In this document: piece after piece, positions 1 to 6,875 of the stretch | Layout: every line of letters begins with the position of its first letter | Numbering within the stretch: position 1 is the stretch's first letter | Origin: Acidobacteriaceae bacterium | GTDB taxonomy: Bacteria; Acidobacteriota; Terriglobia; Terriglobales; Acidobacteriaceae | Direction: 5' to 3' | Assembly: GCA_027364815.1 (NCBI GenBank) | Contig: DAHXOQ010000055.1 | Coordinates: 1 to 12,364, forward strand | Length of the DNA stretch: 12,364 bases | The notes under the pieces: model-generated | The model's input: the letters and a program-made list of their open reading frames with translations, nothing else | Told to the model about the DNA's origin: nothing | Databases searched by the model: none | Made by a program: the position numbers and the translations under genes

Positions 1-291
1 TAATTCCACTAATCCTTCACCGGTCTTTCCCAGCACAAAGCCGTTCTCTTCAATGCCCCAATCGAGCTTGAAGCTGGTCGAGAGAGCCGAAATCCAAATC
101 TGCCGGACCGGAGTATTCGGCGTCACGACAAATTTACCCGCTGGCTCCTCGAAGACCACATTCAAGACGCCGCCTTGCTCTTCAACTTCAAAGTCGCCGC
201 TCTTTTCTTCTTCATAGAGGTGCTTCTTGAGCTGCTCCAACTCGGTATCGGCGTGGGTGCGGAACTCGGCTTCAGACAATATCTCGCTCAT
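1..291 (-). CDS. cyaY: Frataxin-like iron-sulfur assembly protein CyaY (3' end outside window)
   Basis: The 97 visible codons read leftward from ATG at 291 and stay open to base 1, so the C-terminus is missing. The protein starts with an acidic helix (MSEILSEAEF), then a glycine turn and strand (GGVLNVVFEEP), then NTPVRQIWISALSTSFKLDW. That last part closely follows the frataxin/CyaY core pattern, in which Q-I-W-hydrophobic-S lies in the beta-sheet and a D-W follows. Family members are about 105 residues, so only roughly ten residues should be lacking. Frataxins are small cytoplasmic iron-binding proteins that modulate Fe-S cluster assembly on the cysteine desulfurase/scaffold complex. No Shine-Dalgarno precedes the ATG; a promoter-like element sits immediately upstream, which suggests a leaderless mRNA. 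CyaY is best known from Proteobacteria, so its presence here is worth noting. The family call rests on my reading of the translated motif, without a profile search. Confidence 0.85.
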   Translation of the reverse strand, partial: MSEILSEAEFRTHADTELEQLKKHLYEEEKSGDFEVEEQGGVLNVVFEEPAGKFVVTPNTPVRQIWISALSTSFKLDWGIEENGFVLGKTGEGLVEL

Positions 292-297
292 GAGACT

Positions 298-327
298 AGT
301 GTACTCGCTTAGAAATCCATTTCTCAA
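298..327 (-). promoter_or_regulatory. Predicted cyaY promoter, leaderless start
   Basis: Read on the minus strand, TTGAGA (322-327) is separated by 18 nt from TACACT (298-303). Six nucleotides later comes the ATG of cyaY at 291. A start site seven bases past the -10 falls on the A of the ATG, and there is no purine-rich ribosome site in between. The -35 matches 5 of 6 consensus bases and the -10 matches 4 of 6. Its -35 overlaps the T-rich tail of the upstream operon's likely terminator. Confidence 0.5.
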
Positions 328-376
328 AAATCAAACCAGAGGTTACCACCCATTGCAGGTGTTTACTCCTCTGGTT
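322..376 (-). terminator. Likely Rho-independent terminator of the leftward two-gene operon
   Basis: A perfect 9-bp inverted repeat (AACCAGAGG at 334-342, CCTCTGGTT at 368-376) encloses a loop that can pair further (CACC 347-350 with GGTG 358-361). On the minus strand the stem is followed by TGATTTTTG, a short U tract. It lies 87 nt after the stop of the membrane-protein gene (463) and before cyaY. The U tract is modest, so this could also be a structured 3' end or processing site. Confidence 0.5.
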
Positions 377-462
377 CGCGTTTCTTTTGGTTTTTTACGG
401 CTTTAGGGGGCTCATTTCGGAGTGACTTTACATAATCACATGGTGCGCACCCCGAGTCATTC

Positions 463-891
463 TCAGACGCGCCACTCGTCCGCGCGCCAGCTCTTGATCC
501 GCTGCTTGATCTGCTTCCGGTTCAATCCATGTTCCAGAGCTTGTTTGGCCAGCTCAACCACTTCGTCATCGGCTGCAAAGCGCAATCCAATCAACTGATC
601 GATGCTGAGCCGGTAAATCTGCGCATGCCACTCGCTCGGCGCCAGGGCCTGAAGCCGCATCCGTTCCTCAAGCCGGATCACACGATCCTGTACCTTCATC
701 GCGTAGAGTCGCACCTTGAAAAGCAATATCAGTGCTGTCAGCGAGAGCACCACATACCAGGCCATATGCCAGCCGGGGTGATGAACAAGGTGAACGACTG
801 CCGCGATAAGATTCACAAGCAGGATTCCAGAAAGCAGAAAATGGAAGGTGGGGTCAATGCGTCCGTGGTTCTTGTAATTCTGTTCACTCAT
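463..891 (-). CDS. DUF6526-like small two-helix membrane protein
   Basis: The gene encodes 142 residues from ATG at 891. The N-terminus is short and polar (MSEQNYKNHGRIDP), followed by two hydrophobic segments at about residues 16-36 and 43-60. A basic/acidic cytoplasmic part follows, with a helical stretch (KVQDRVIRLEERMRLQAL) and a tail rich in K, R and W. The N-xx-H-x-R-x-D-P start and the helix-helix-RLEERMR arrangement resemble the DUF6526 family as I remember it; the function of that family is unknown. The start overlaps the end of the upstream gene by 8 bp, so the two are probably translated as a coupled pair. The sequence suggests an inner-membrane protein with a cytosolic coiled helix, possibly an anchor or partner for its exported neighbour. 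No enzymatic motif is visible. Confidence 0.75.
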   Translation of the reverse strand: MSEQNYKNHGRIDPTFHFLLSGILLVNLIAAVVHLVHHPGWHMAWYVVLSLTALILLFKVRLYAMKVQDRVIRLEERMRLQALAPSEWHAQIYRLSIDQLIGLRFAADDEVVELAKQALEHGLNRKQIKQRIKSWRADEWRV

Positions 892-1927
892 GACTCGACG
901 GGCTCTCTTTCTCGTTCGTGATAGGGGTCGACACCAGCGCTTGATCCCCTGTTGGATTCTTAACCGGCTCTTCTGGTGCTGTCAATGCGTCCAGGTGATC
1001 GGCGTTGGCAAGTTGAGGGTGTTTAGGCACAAGATGGCCTCTTCCCCGGACAATATAATCAACTAAAAGGCCACCTGCCAGATATGGATTGAGAATTACG
1101 ATCGGAATGGCGTACCCCGTCGTAATCAGTGATTCGACTATACCGTGATTCGATGAACTATGACGCCTGTATCCCGGAATTTGCGGTATCTCAAAGACTT
1201 GCAGATGAGTCTCAGGATGTTTATCGGAATATTTCAGGAGCTTTGTAGTAATTTTCTTGGGCGTCGTGGCTCCGGCATCAGGAAAGATGTTGCGCTTGAA
1301 TGCGCCGGGGAAATAGTGGTTGAGAATCACCCGCGCAAAGTCTGAGCAATTATTGTAAAAAAGTTGAAAATGCGATTCGTTCGTACTTGTATTCAGCCAG
1401 TTCATCAGTTCCAAATCCTGCGCCTCGGTTGTGTCAAAACGATATGCGTAGATGCGCCGCTCATAGGATGCGCCGACAAGTTGGCTCCAGCCACCTCTGA
1501 AAAACCTTCCCGGCTGAAGATCCTCGCAAAGGCTTCGCCGATGTTGCTCGTGGTAAAGATTCCGTAGATGCTTCACCATGGGGCGGTCTACGGATTTCGG
1601 TGCGTCTTCTATCCCTTCAACAGAGTAAAGATAGGGAACAATCGGTATGGCAATCCAGTCGTGATGATCTATATCGCTATAACGGCTGATGACGACGCCC
1701 ATTTCATCTGCATTGCAGCGGCGCAACTTGAGCGGCGTATCGGCACAGATACGGGCCATATAAATGGCTGAATGACCGGTTGGGTTGAGCGCTCCAAAAA
1801 ATCCATAAGGCTGCTCAAGAAGTAACGCTACTTGTGCTTTGCCAATCGACGGAGCGACCAGCAGAAGGAGAATGAGCAGATACGGAAGTGACTTGAGCAG
1901 GGTCAGGGGCAGAAGAATTTTTCTCAT
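884..1927 (-). CDS. Exported protein with permuted papain-like (NlpC/P60/LRAT-type) His...Cys pattern
   Basis: From the preferred ATG at 1927 this is 347 residues beginning with a signal peptide: MRK, a long leucine-rich stretch (about 5-25) and a possible signal peptidase I site at GKA-Q (residues 29-32). The mature part shows G-H-S-A-I-Y with H52, and later Y-N-N-C-S-D-F-A with C194. A catalytic-type His before a Cys followed by D/N and small residues is the order seen in circularly permuted NlpC/P60-type (LRAT/YaeF/DUF4105-like) proteins. A hydrophobic stretch at about 263-290 may be a second membrane contact. An upstream ATG at 2008 would add 27 residues and bury the signal peptide; neither start has a Shine-Dalgarno sequence. 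The gene overlaps the following membrane-protein gene by 8 bp. A peptidase, amidase or acyltransferase role on envelope substrates is an inference. I do not recognise an exact family. Confidence 0.65.
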   Translation of the reverse strand: MRKILLPLTLLKSLPYLLILLLLVAPSIGKAQVALLLEQPYGFFGALNPTGHSAIYMARICADTPLKLRRCNADEMGVVISRYSDIDHHDWIAIPIVPYLYSVEGIEDAPKSVDRPMVKHLRNLYHEQHRRSLCEDLQPGRFFRGGWSQLVGASYERRIYAYRFDTTEAQDLELMNWLNTSTNESHFQLFYNNCSDFARVILNHYFPGAFKRNIFPDAGATTPKKITTKLLKYSDKHPETHLQVFEIPQIPGYRRHSSSNHGIVESLITTGYAIPIVILNPYLAGGLLVDYIVRGRGHLVPKHPQLANADHLDALTAPEEPVKNPTGDQALVSTPITNEKESPSSHE

Positions 1928-2191
1928 AAATTTTGTCGAATTCAAAAGCTCGATGAGCCGCGCAGGATTGGAAAACTCGCAATCTGATTCCAGATACAAG
2001 CTTCTCATATTATCTTTGACACACTTTAACTAAAATGTTGCCATAATTCACGCAAAAAAGATGTGTTCTATGTTCATTATGTGGATTTTTGATCGAAATA
2101 ATAGCACTTGTGCAGAATGCGGTTCATACTATGAAACGTAAATTACGAAATGTTAATCTAGCTTGAATTTGTGCTCTTCATGCGCTCAATT

Positions 2192-2219
2192 TTGTCACCT
2201 TCGAAGCAGATGATAAAAT
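2192..2219 (+). promoter_or_regulatory. Predicted promoter of tRNA-Ser
   Basis: TTGTCA (2192-2197, 5 of 6 consensus) is 16 nt from TAAAAT (2214-2219, 5 of 6). TGA directly before the hexamer adds an extended -10 (TGnTAAAAT). A start near 2226 would give a precursor leader of about 15 nt before the mature tRNA at 2242. Confidence 0.6.
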
Positions 2220-2241
2220 CAATAAAGTTTCCGCGCACCAC

Positions 2242-2333
2242 GGAGAGGTGGCAGAGCCCGGTTGAATGCACCTGACTCGAAATCAGGCATAGTCGTAAGG
2301 CTATCGGGGGTTCGAATCCCTCCCTCTCCGCCA
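2242..2333 (+). tRNA. tRNA-Ser (anticodon CGA)
   Basis: A complete cloverleaf can be drawn by eye. The acceptor GGAGAGG (2242-2248) pairs perfectly with CCTCTCC (2323-2329), and the discriminator is G2330 with an encoded CCA at 2331-2333. The anticodon stem is CCTGA/TCAGG with the loop CTCGAAA, placing anticodon CGA at 2278-2280, which reads the UCG serine codon. A long variable arm (about 2288-2305) has a 6-bp stem closed by GTAA, as expected for a class II serine tRNA. The T arm carries TTCGAAT between GGGGG and CCCTC. It stands alone between a leftward gene pair and a rightward gene, with no integrase or repeated 3' end nearby. Confidence 0.97.
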
Positions 2334-2472
2334 TGATTGCATTGAAGATTCCCCAATAGAAGGCTTGCGCGGACTTTCTCAAAATCATGCTGGGCTTTAA
2401 AACGATGCAAGTGGTCACCTTATATTTAGCGATTTAATGCCATCAACTGCTTACAAAAGATATTTTCCGGCG

Positions 2473-2496
2473 TAACTGTGACACAAGTCATTGTTA
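2473..2496 (+). promoter_or_regulatory. 24-bp inverted repeat, candidate Crp/Fnr operator
   Basis: The element reads TAAC-N2-TGAC-N4-GTCA-N2-GTTA: 16 of 24 positions are symmetric about 2484.5. TGA-N6-TCA matches the core geometry of FNR/DNR boxes (TTGAT-N4-ATCAA) and overlaps a CRP-like half site TGTGA. It lies about 61 bp upstream of the polyferredoxin ATG, and a Crp/Fnr regulator is encoded just downstream of that gene. The -10 is unclear; AT-rich TATATAAA at 2523-2530 would put the dyad near -50. Binding is an inference. Confidence 0.5.
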
Positions 2497-2545
2497 TTCA
2501 TCTGCGTGCTCCTTACCTTTGATATATAAAGTGCTGGAGGCCGCA

Positions 2546-3631
2546 ATGTCTGTTGAGACGCTGGGTGTAGATTCAAATGCAACTATACACAAAAAATTGA
2601 TCCGGCGCGTCGGGCGGGATGCTTCGCAGCGTACACGCATGATTGTGCAGGGTGCATTTTTGCTGTTGAATTTGTGGATTGGGATTCAGTTTTATCTTTG
2701 GGTGCGCGCGATTGAGAGTGGTGGAGGCGCTGCTTCGCTACAGAGGCCGGCAGGCGTTGAAGGGTGGTTGCCTATTGCCGGTTTGATGAATACCAAGTAT
2801 TTTTTGCTGACCATGCATGTGCCCGCGGTTCACCCGGCTGCCATGTTTCTGTTTATGGCGTTTTTGCTGATGAGCGTTTTTCTTAAGAGAGCATTTTGTT
2901 CGTGGCTGTGCCCTGTGGGTAGCTTCTCAGAGGTTTTGTGGAAGTTGGGTAGAAAGTTTTTTAAAGTTAACGGAACTCTGTCCAAGTGGTTGGATATTCC
3001 ACTGCGCGGATTGAAGTACATTTTGCTTGGATTTTTTGTGTTCGTAATTGGCGGGATGAGTGTGGATGGTCTGGAGAACTTTATCAACTCACCGTATGGC
3101 ATTGTGGCGGATGTGAAGATGCTGAATTTCTTTCGTCATATGGGGTTGGTGGGGGCGATTGTGATACTTCTACTCGTGCTTGGTTCTGTCTTTGTCAAAA
3201 ATCTCTGGTGTCGCTATCTGTGCCCGTATGGCGCGCTACTAGGCTTGGGATCATTGTTAAGCCCGGTGAAGATTCGCCGGGACACGGATGCGTGCATTGA
3301 ATGCGGCAAGTGTGCGCGTGCGTGCCCATCGAACCTGAAGGTGGATCAACTGGTGCGGATCAACTCCGTCGAGTGCAATGGATGCATGGAATGTGTGGCT
3401 GCCTGCGCATCAGCGAATGCTTTGCAATTTGCTATTGCGCCGAGGAAGGCTGATACACCGGGCCGGCGCTGGAGCGGAAGAGCGTTGCACCCTTGGGTAG
3501 TTGCCGGCGTACTGGCATATATCTTTATTGCGGTTGTTTTATATGCGCGTGTGACGCATCACTGGCAAAGCAATCTCTCGCCCGAGGTTTATCAGCAACT
3601 GGTGCCGAATGCCGACAATCTTGATCATTAG
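2546..3631 (+). CDS. Membrane polyferredoxin, NapH/NosR/YccM-type 4Fe-4S protein
   Basis: The protein has 361 residues from ATG 2546, chosen because GGAGG (2536-2540) lies 5 nt upstream; an in-frame TTG at 2519 has no such site. Hydrophobic segments fall at about 33-53, 96-113, 155-171, 199-217 and 316-334. Two C-x3-C-P motifs follow membrane helices (FCSWLCPVG, C118/C122; WCRYLCPYG, C222/C226). They are typical of NapH, NosR and CcoG/RdxA relatives, which pass electrons from quinol or through the membrane. A cytosolic ferredoxin domain follows with CIECGKCARACP (C250, C253, C256, C260) and CNGCMECVAAC (C277, C280, C283, C287), enough for two [4Fe-4S] clusters. No nap, nos or cbb3 oxidase genes are present here, so its partner is unknown. 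A Crp/Fnr gene begins 75 bp downstream on the same strand, and a candidate operator lies upstream. The family call is firm; the exact substrate is open. Confidence 0.85.
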   Translation: MSVETLGVDSNATIHKKLIRRVGRDASQRTRMIVQGAFLLLNLWIGIQFYLWVRAIESGGGAASLQRPAGVEGWLPIAGLMNTKYFLLTMHVPAVHPAAMFLFMAFLLMSVFLKRAFCSWLCPVGSFSEVLWKLGRKFFKVNGTLSKWLDIPLRGLKYILLGFFVFVIGGMSVDGLENFINSPYGIVADVKMLNFFRHMGLVGAIVILLLVLGSVFVKNLWCRYLCPYGALLGLGSLLSPVKIRRDTDACIECGKCARACPSNLKVDQLVRINSVECNGCMECVAACASANALQFAIAPRKADTPGRRWSGRALHPWVVAGVLAYIFIAVVLYARVTHHWQSNLSPEVYQQLVPNADNLDH

Positions 3632-3691
3632 ACGTGGATTATTGAGCGTTCAACGGGCGGGAAACTGATCCAGCGTTTTGGAGTCCTTTCT

Positions 3692-3700
3692 TGCTAAAAT
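3692..3700 (+). promoter_or_regulatory. Extended -10 promoter of the Crp/Fnr gene, leaderless start
   Basis: TGC-TAAAAT (3692-3700) is an extended -10 element with 5 of 6 matches to TATAAT. Six nucleotides separate it from the GTG at 3707, so transcription would begin at or beside the start codon. No clear -35 is seen, which extended -10 promoters can do without. An imperfect dyad TTGA-N4-TCAA at 3642-3653 lies about 60 bp upstream; its N4 spacing differs from FNR boxes. Confidence 0.5.
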
Positions 3701-3706
3701 CCATGT

Positions 3707-4411
3707 GTGACTTCCCCCCGCATTGACCTCGCATCCGTTCTGGGTAAGACTGCACTGTTGGCAGGTTTGTCGCCCGATCAATTAAAGCTTTTGGCGGCCC
3801 GCACTCAACGCAGAATTTTAGGCGAGAATGAGTTGCTGTTTGATGAAGGCGAGCCTTGCAATGGATTAAATATCATCGTGCGCGGCAAGGTGCGCATTTT
3901 TAAATCTTCAGTGAATGGCCGCGAGCAGGTGCTGGCGGTGAATATGCCGGGCGAGTCGGTTGCGGAGTTGCCTGTCTTTGATGGTGGCCCCTATCCTGCA
4001 TCGGCAAAGGCTATTGGAGAAACAGAGATTGCCTTTATTTCACGACGCGATTTTCAAGCATTTTGTATGGAAAATCCCGAGGTTGCACTCAAAGTCTTGT
4101 CAGTTGTAGGGGGCCGGCTGCGTCGATTAGTTGGGATTATTGAAGAGCTTTCGTTTACAACGGTGCGCCAAAGACTCATCGCTGCACTCATAAAACTGGC
4201 TGAGAGTATGGGCACAAAAACAGCGCGGGGGATTGAGTTTCAGTTGCCGGGTAGTCATCAGGAGTTGGCCAATCAACTGGGGACAGTGAGAGAGTTGATT
4301 TCACGTAATCTGATGCGTTTGCAGGCTGAAGGAATGTTGGAAGTCGATGCGCGCCAGATTGTGGTGAAGGATTTGAATGCGTTAACCATGCTGATTGAAG
4401 CTGTGTCGTGA
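3707..4411 (+). CDS. Crp/Fnr family transcriptional regulator
   Basis: The protein has 234 residues from GTG 3707. An overlapping ATG at 3703 is in another frame. The N-terminal cyclic-nucleotide-binding-like beta-roll spans about 15-115 (FDEGEPCNGLNIIVRGKVRIF, then MPGESVAELPVF), the dimer helix about 125-150, and the winged helix-turn-helix about 180-222. The recognition helix VRELISRNLMRL carries E196-x2-S199-R200, the same E-S-R arrangement as FNR. The cAMP site is not conserved: PASA replaces the R-S of CRP. Only two cysteines (C51, C120) exist, so no FNR-type Fe-S cluster can form at the N-terminus. The overall shape resembles DNR/NnrR-like heme or nitric-oxide sensors, but the effector cannot be read from sequence. 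It follows the polyferredoxin gene and probably controls it. No Shine-Dalgarno sequence is present, and an extended -10 lies six bases before the GTG. Confidence 0.88.
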   Translation: MTSPRIDLASVLGKTALLAGLSPDQLKLLAARTQRRILGENELLFDEGEPCNGLNIIVRGKVRIFKSSVNGREQVLAVNMPGESVAELPVFDGGPYPASAKAIGETEIAFISRRDFQAFCMENPEVALKVLSVVGGRLRRLVGIIEELSFTTVRQRLIAALIKLAESMGTKTARGIEFQLPGSHQELANQLGTVRELISRNLMRLQAEGMLEVDARQIVVKDLNALTMLIEAVS

Positions 4412-4490
4412 GGTTTTTGGGGAGTATAAAGGGCTGCGCCGTTACGGAGACTTGGATTTTTAGATTCACGCTCATCAGTTAACATTAAGT

Positions 4491-5846
4491 ATGCTCGATA
4501 ATTTGCATCAATTGCGCTGTTGCGGCTGCGGAGCGCAGATAGAGGGAAGCACAGCCCGCCCGGATTTTCGCTGCCTGGCATGTGGAGATCTATTTGAAGT
4601 TGAATACCCGGGTTGGAACAAACCGCAGGGAACTGACCGCCCCAATGCAGGTGCGTTGAAGTGGCTGTGGCGTGAGCGGCGCACTTCGACCGAAGCTATA
4701 GATCGCTCGGGCGTGTGGAGATTCCGCGAGCTGCTGCCGATTCTGGATAATTTTGAAAATGCGGTCACATTATTTGAAGGCAATACTCCGCTCTATCATT
4801 TGCCGCGTGCGGCGAAGTCGCTGGGAATGGATCAGCTGTTTGCCAAGCATCAGGGGATGAATCCGACAGGCTCATTTAAAGACACAGGAATGACGGCGGC
4901 GCTGAGTGTGGCGCGTGAGCGAGGATTCAAGTGGGTTGCATGCGCGTCGACAGGAAATACTTCAGCGGCGATGGCTGCCTATGCGGCGCGCGCTGGCCTG
5001 AATTCGCTGGTTCTGATTCCGCAAGGGAAAATTGCCTGGGGAAAGCTGGCACAAGCGATGGATTACGGCTCTGTGACTTGCCAACTTAAGACAGATTTTG
5101 ATGGATGCGTGAAGGTGCTCAACAGCATTGTGAGGCAGGAGCCGATTTACTTATTGAACTCGGTGAACCCTTATCGTCTGGAGGGGCAAAAGACGCCGGC
5201 TTTTGAGATTGCAGAAGCGATGGATTGGAATCTGCCTGATCATCTGATTGTTCCCGGAGGCAATCTGGCGAACAGTTCGGCGCTGGGTAAGGGGATGCGC
5301 GAGATGAAACAGTTGGGACTGATTGCAAGAGTTCCAAAAATTTCTGTGATTCAGGCTGAGGGCGCGAATCCCCTGGCGCGCAGCTTTGCTAAAGATGATG
5401 GAAAGACACTTGAGGCGGTTGAAGCAAAAACAAGAGCAACAGCGATTCGAATTGGCAATCCTGCCTCTTGGCGCAAGTCTGCGCAAGTGATTCATGAGAC
5501 GGGTGGCTGGTGCATCGATGTTACCGAGGCAGAGATTGCAATTGCGAAGGCCGAGATTGGCGCTGAAGGCTTGGGATGCGAGCCGGCTTCAGCGGTGACA
5601 CTTGCCGGGCTCAAGAAATTGCGGGCGTCAGGAAAAGTTGGAGCAACGGAAAGTGTGGTTTTGCTGCTGACTGGTCATACACTCAAGGACGCAGATTACA
5701 CGATTGATTACCACCGCGGAACGCTGCTCGAAGAGAGCGAATCGCGCGGACTCGAGGCGGAGATCAACGGGATGCGCAGGAATGCGCACGAGGTTGCGGC
5801 TACACCAGAGGCAGTGCTTGCAGTATTGAAGGATGTGGAACTGTGA
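4491..5846 (+). CDS. thrC: Threonine synthase
   Basis: The 451-residue enzyme converts O-phosphohomoserine and water to threonine and phosphate with pyridoxal phosphate in the cytosol. The PLP lysine is K130 in NPTGSFKDTGM, followed by the substrate/PLP-phosphate region ACASTGNTSAAMAAYAARAG. The N-terminus has a zinc-ribbon-like pair of CxxC motifs (C10/C13 and C28/C31), as in longer bacterial and archaeal threonine synthases. The ATG at 4491 gives the expected start and lacks a clear Shine-Dalgarno; TAACAT (4480-4485) lies 5 nt before it, so it may also be leaderless, with weaker support. The stop overlaps the thrB start (GTGA), indicating a coupled thrC-thrB operon. The homoserine-producing genes are not in the window. 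Confidence 0.95.
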   Translation: MLDNLHQLRCCGCGAQIEGSTARPDFRCLACGDLFEVEYPGWNKPQGTDRPNAGALKWLWRERRTSTEAIDRSGVWRFRELLPILDNFENAVTLFEGNTPLYHLPRAAKSLGMDQLFAKHQGMNPTGSFKDTGMTAALSVARERGFKWVACASTGNTSAAMAAYAARAGLNSLVLIPQGKIAWGKLAQAMDYGSVTCQLKTDFDGCVKVLNSIVRQEPIYLLNSVNPYRLEGQKTPAFEIAEAMDWNLPDHLIVPGGNLANSSALGKGMREMKQLGLIARVPKISVIQAEGANPLARSFAKDDGKTLEAVEAKTRATAIRIGNPASWRKSAQVIHETGGWCIDVTEAEIAIAKAEIGAEGLGCEPASAVTLAGLKKLRASGKVGATESVVLLLTGHTLKDADYTIDYHRGTLLEESESRGLEAEINGMRRNAHEVAATPEAVLAVLKDVEL

Positions 5847-6745
5847 GTGCGCAATTCAAATTGAGATTGCCGGCAACTTCGGCCAATCTTGGTCCCGGGT
5901 TTGATGCAGTGGCCGTGGCGCTGGATTTTTATTTGGAGATAGAGGCGGAACTGGCGCAGAAGTTTTCGATTGATGCGAGCGGGCGCGATGCAGAAGAGTG
6001 CGCGAAGCTCGATGGGAATCTGATTCTCGAGGCTTATAGCGAGTTGTTGATGCGAGAGGGGCTGACGCCAACTCCGCTCAAGATTCAGATGCGAAATGCA
6101 ATTCCCTTGGGGATGGGCTGTGGTTCATCAGCGGCGGGTCGACTTACTGCCATTGCGCTTGCCAATCACTTTGGTGAATTGGGATGGAGTGATGAGCGGA
6201 TTCTTGAAGAGGCATGCAAACTTGAAGGCCATCCGGACAATGCAGCTGCGTGCTGGCTGGGTGGATTTGTGACCGCCGCAATGGAGGGGCAGCGCGTGCA
6301 TTGGGCTCGCGTTGAACCGCCGCAAAAGTGGCGTGTGCTGATTGCGATGCCCACTGATTCGCTGGCTACGGAAAAGGCCCGCGCGATTTTGCCGGAGAGC
6401 TACTCACGTGCGGATGCGGTTGCCAATGTTCAGTCTGCTACACTCCTTGGGCTTGCCTTTGCGCAGGGGCGCGGCGATCTTTTGCGCATGGCGATGGCCG
6501 ATCGCATTCATCAACCATACAGAGAAGCAATTTGCCCGCTGCTTCCGAAGCTTTTGCGCTTGGTTGGCAGTCGTGGAATATTAGGAGTTGCGCTGAGTGG
6601 AGCAGGTCCATCGGTGCTGTGCATTCTCGAAGATGACGGGCAGATCGAAGAGGCAAGCGAAACAATTTTGAAGGCGATTCAACCGCTCAAAGCGGAGATT
6701 CTCATGGCGGGATTTTCCACGACGGGCGCTTTCTGGCTGCGCTAA
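5843..6745 (+). CDS. thrB: Homoserine kinase
   Basis: The 300-residue GHMP-family kinase phosphorylates homoserine with ATP to make O-phosphohomoserine, the substrate of the enzyme encoded just upstream. Visible motifs are the N-terminal LPATSANLGPGFDAVAVALD (residues 9-28), the ATP phosphate loop PLGMGCGSSAAG (88-99), EGHPDNAAA (128-136), and the C-terminal glycine motif ALSGAGPSVLCIL. Length and motif order are normal for ThrB. The start is GTG 5843, giving a 4-bp GTGA overlap with thrC; AAGGA at 5829-5833 inside the end of thrC is a reasonable ribosome site. The overlap implies translational coupling. thrA/hom and asd are not nearby. Confidence 0.96.
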   Translation: MSAQFKLRLPATSANLGPGFDAVAVALDFYLEIEAELAQKFSIDASGRDAEECAKLDGNLILEAYSELLMREGLTPTPLKIQMRNAIPLGMGCGSSAAGRLTAIALANHFGELGWSDERILEEACKLEGHPDNAAACWLGGFVTAAMEGQRVHWARVEPPQKWRVLIAMPTDSLATEKARAILPESYSRADAVANVQSATLLGLAFAQGRGDLLRMAMADRIHQPYREAICPLLPKLLRLVGSRGILGVALSGAGPSVLCILEDDGQIEEASETILKAIQPLKAEILMAGFSTTGAFWLR

Positions 6746-6875
6746 TGGACAAGTGGTTGAATTTTCGTTCATTTGTACGTTCATGCTTAAAACCTGCGAC
6801 TTTTCCACCATGTATCGCATCAAAAGAGATGAAGTAAGAAGTAAACTGAATTGGAGAGGTAACGCAAGGAGGATT

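Noticed and set aside
442..451. Palindrome GGTGCGCACC after the DUF6526-like gene
   Set aside because: It cannot form a hairpin with a usable loop and has no T run; the structure at 334-376 is a better terminator.
2242..2333. tRNA-Ser as an integration site for a mobile element
   Set aside because: No integrase gene and no second copy of the tRNA 3' end is present in the window.
2158..2418. Leftward ORFs across the tRNA region
   Set aside because: They run through the tRNA-Ser on its opposite strand and have no ribosome site or protein-like pattern.
3642..3653. TTGA-N4-TCAA dyad as a Crp/Fnr site
   Set aside because: Spacing differs from the TGA-N6-TCA geometry expected for this family, and the dyad is short.
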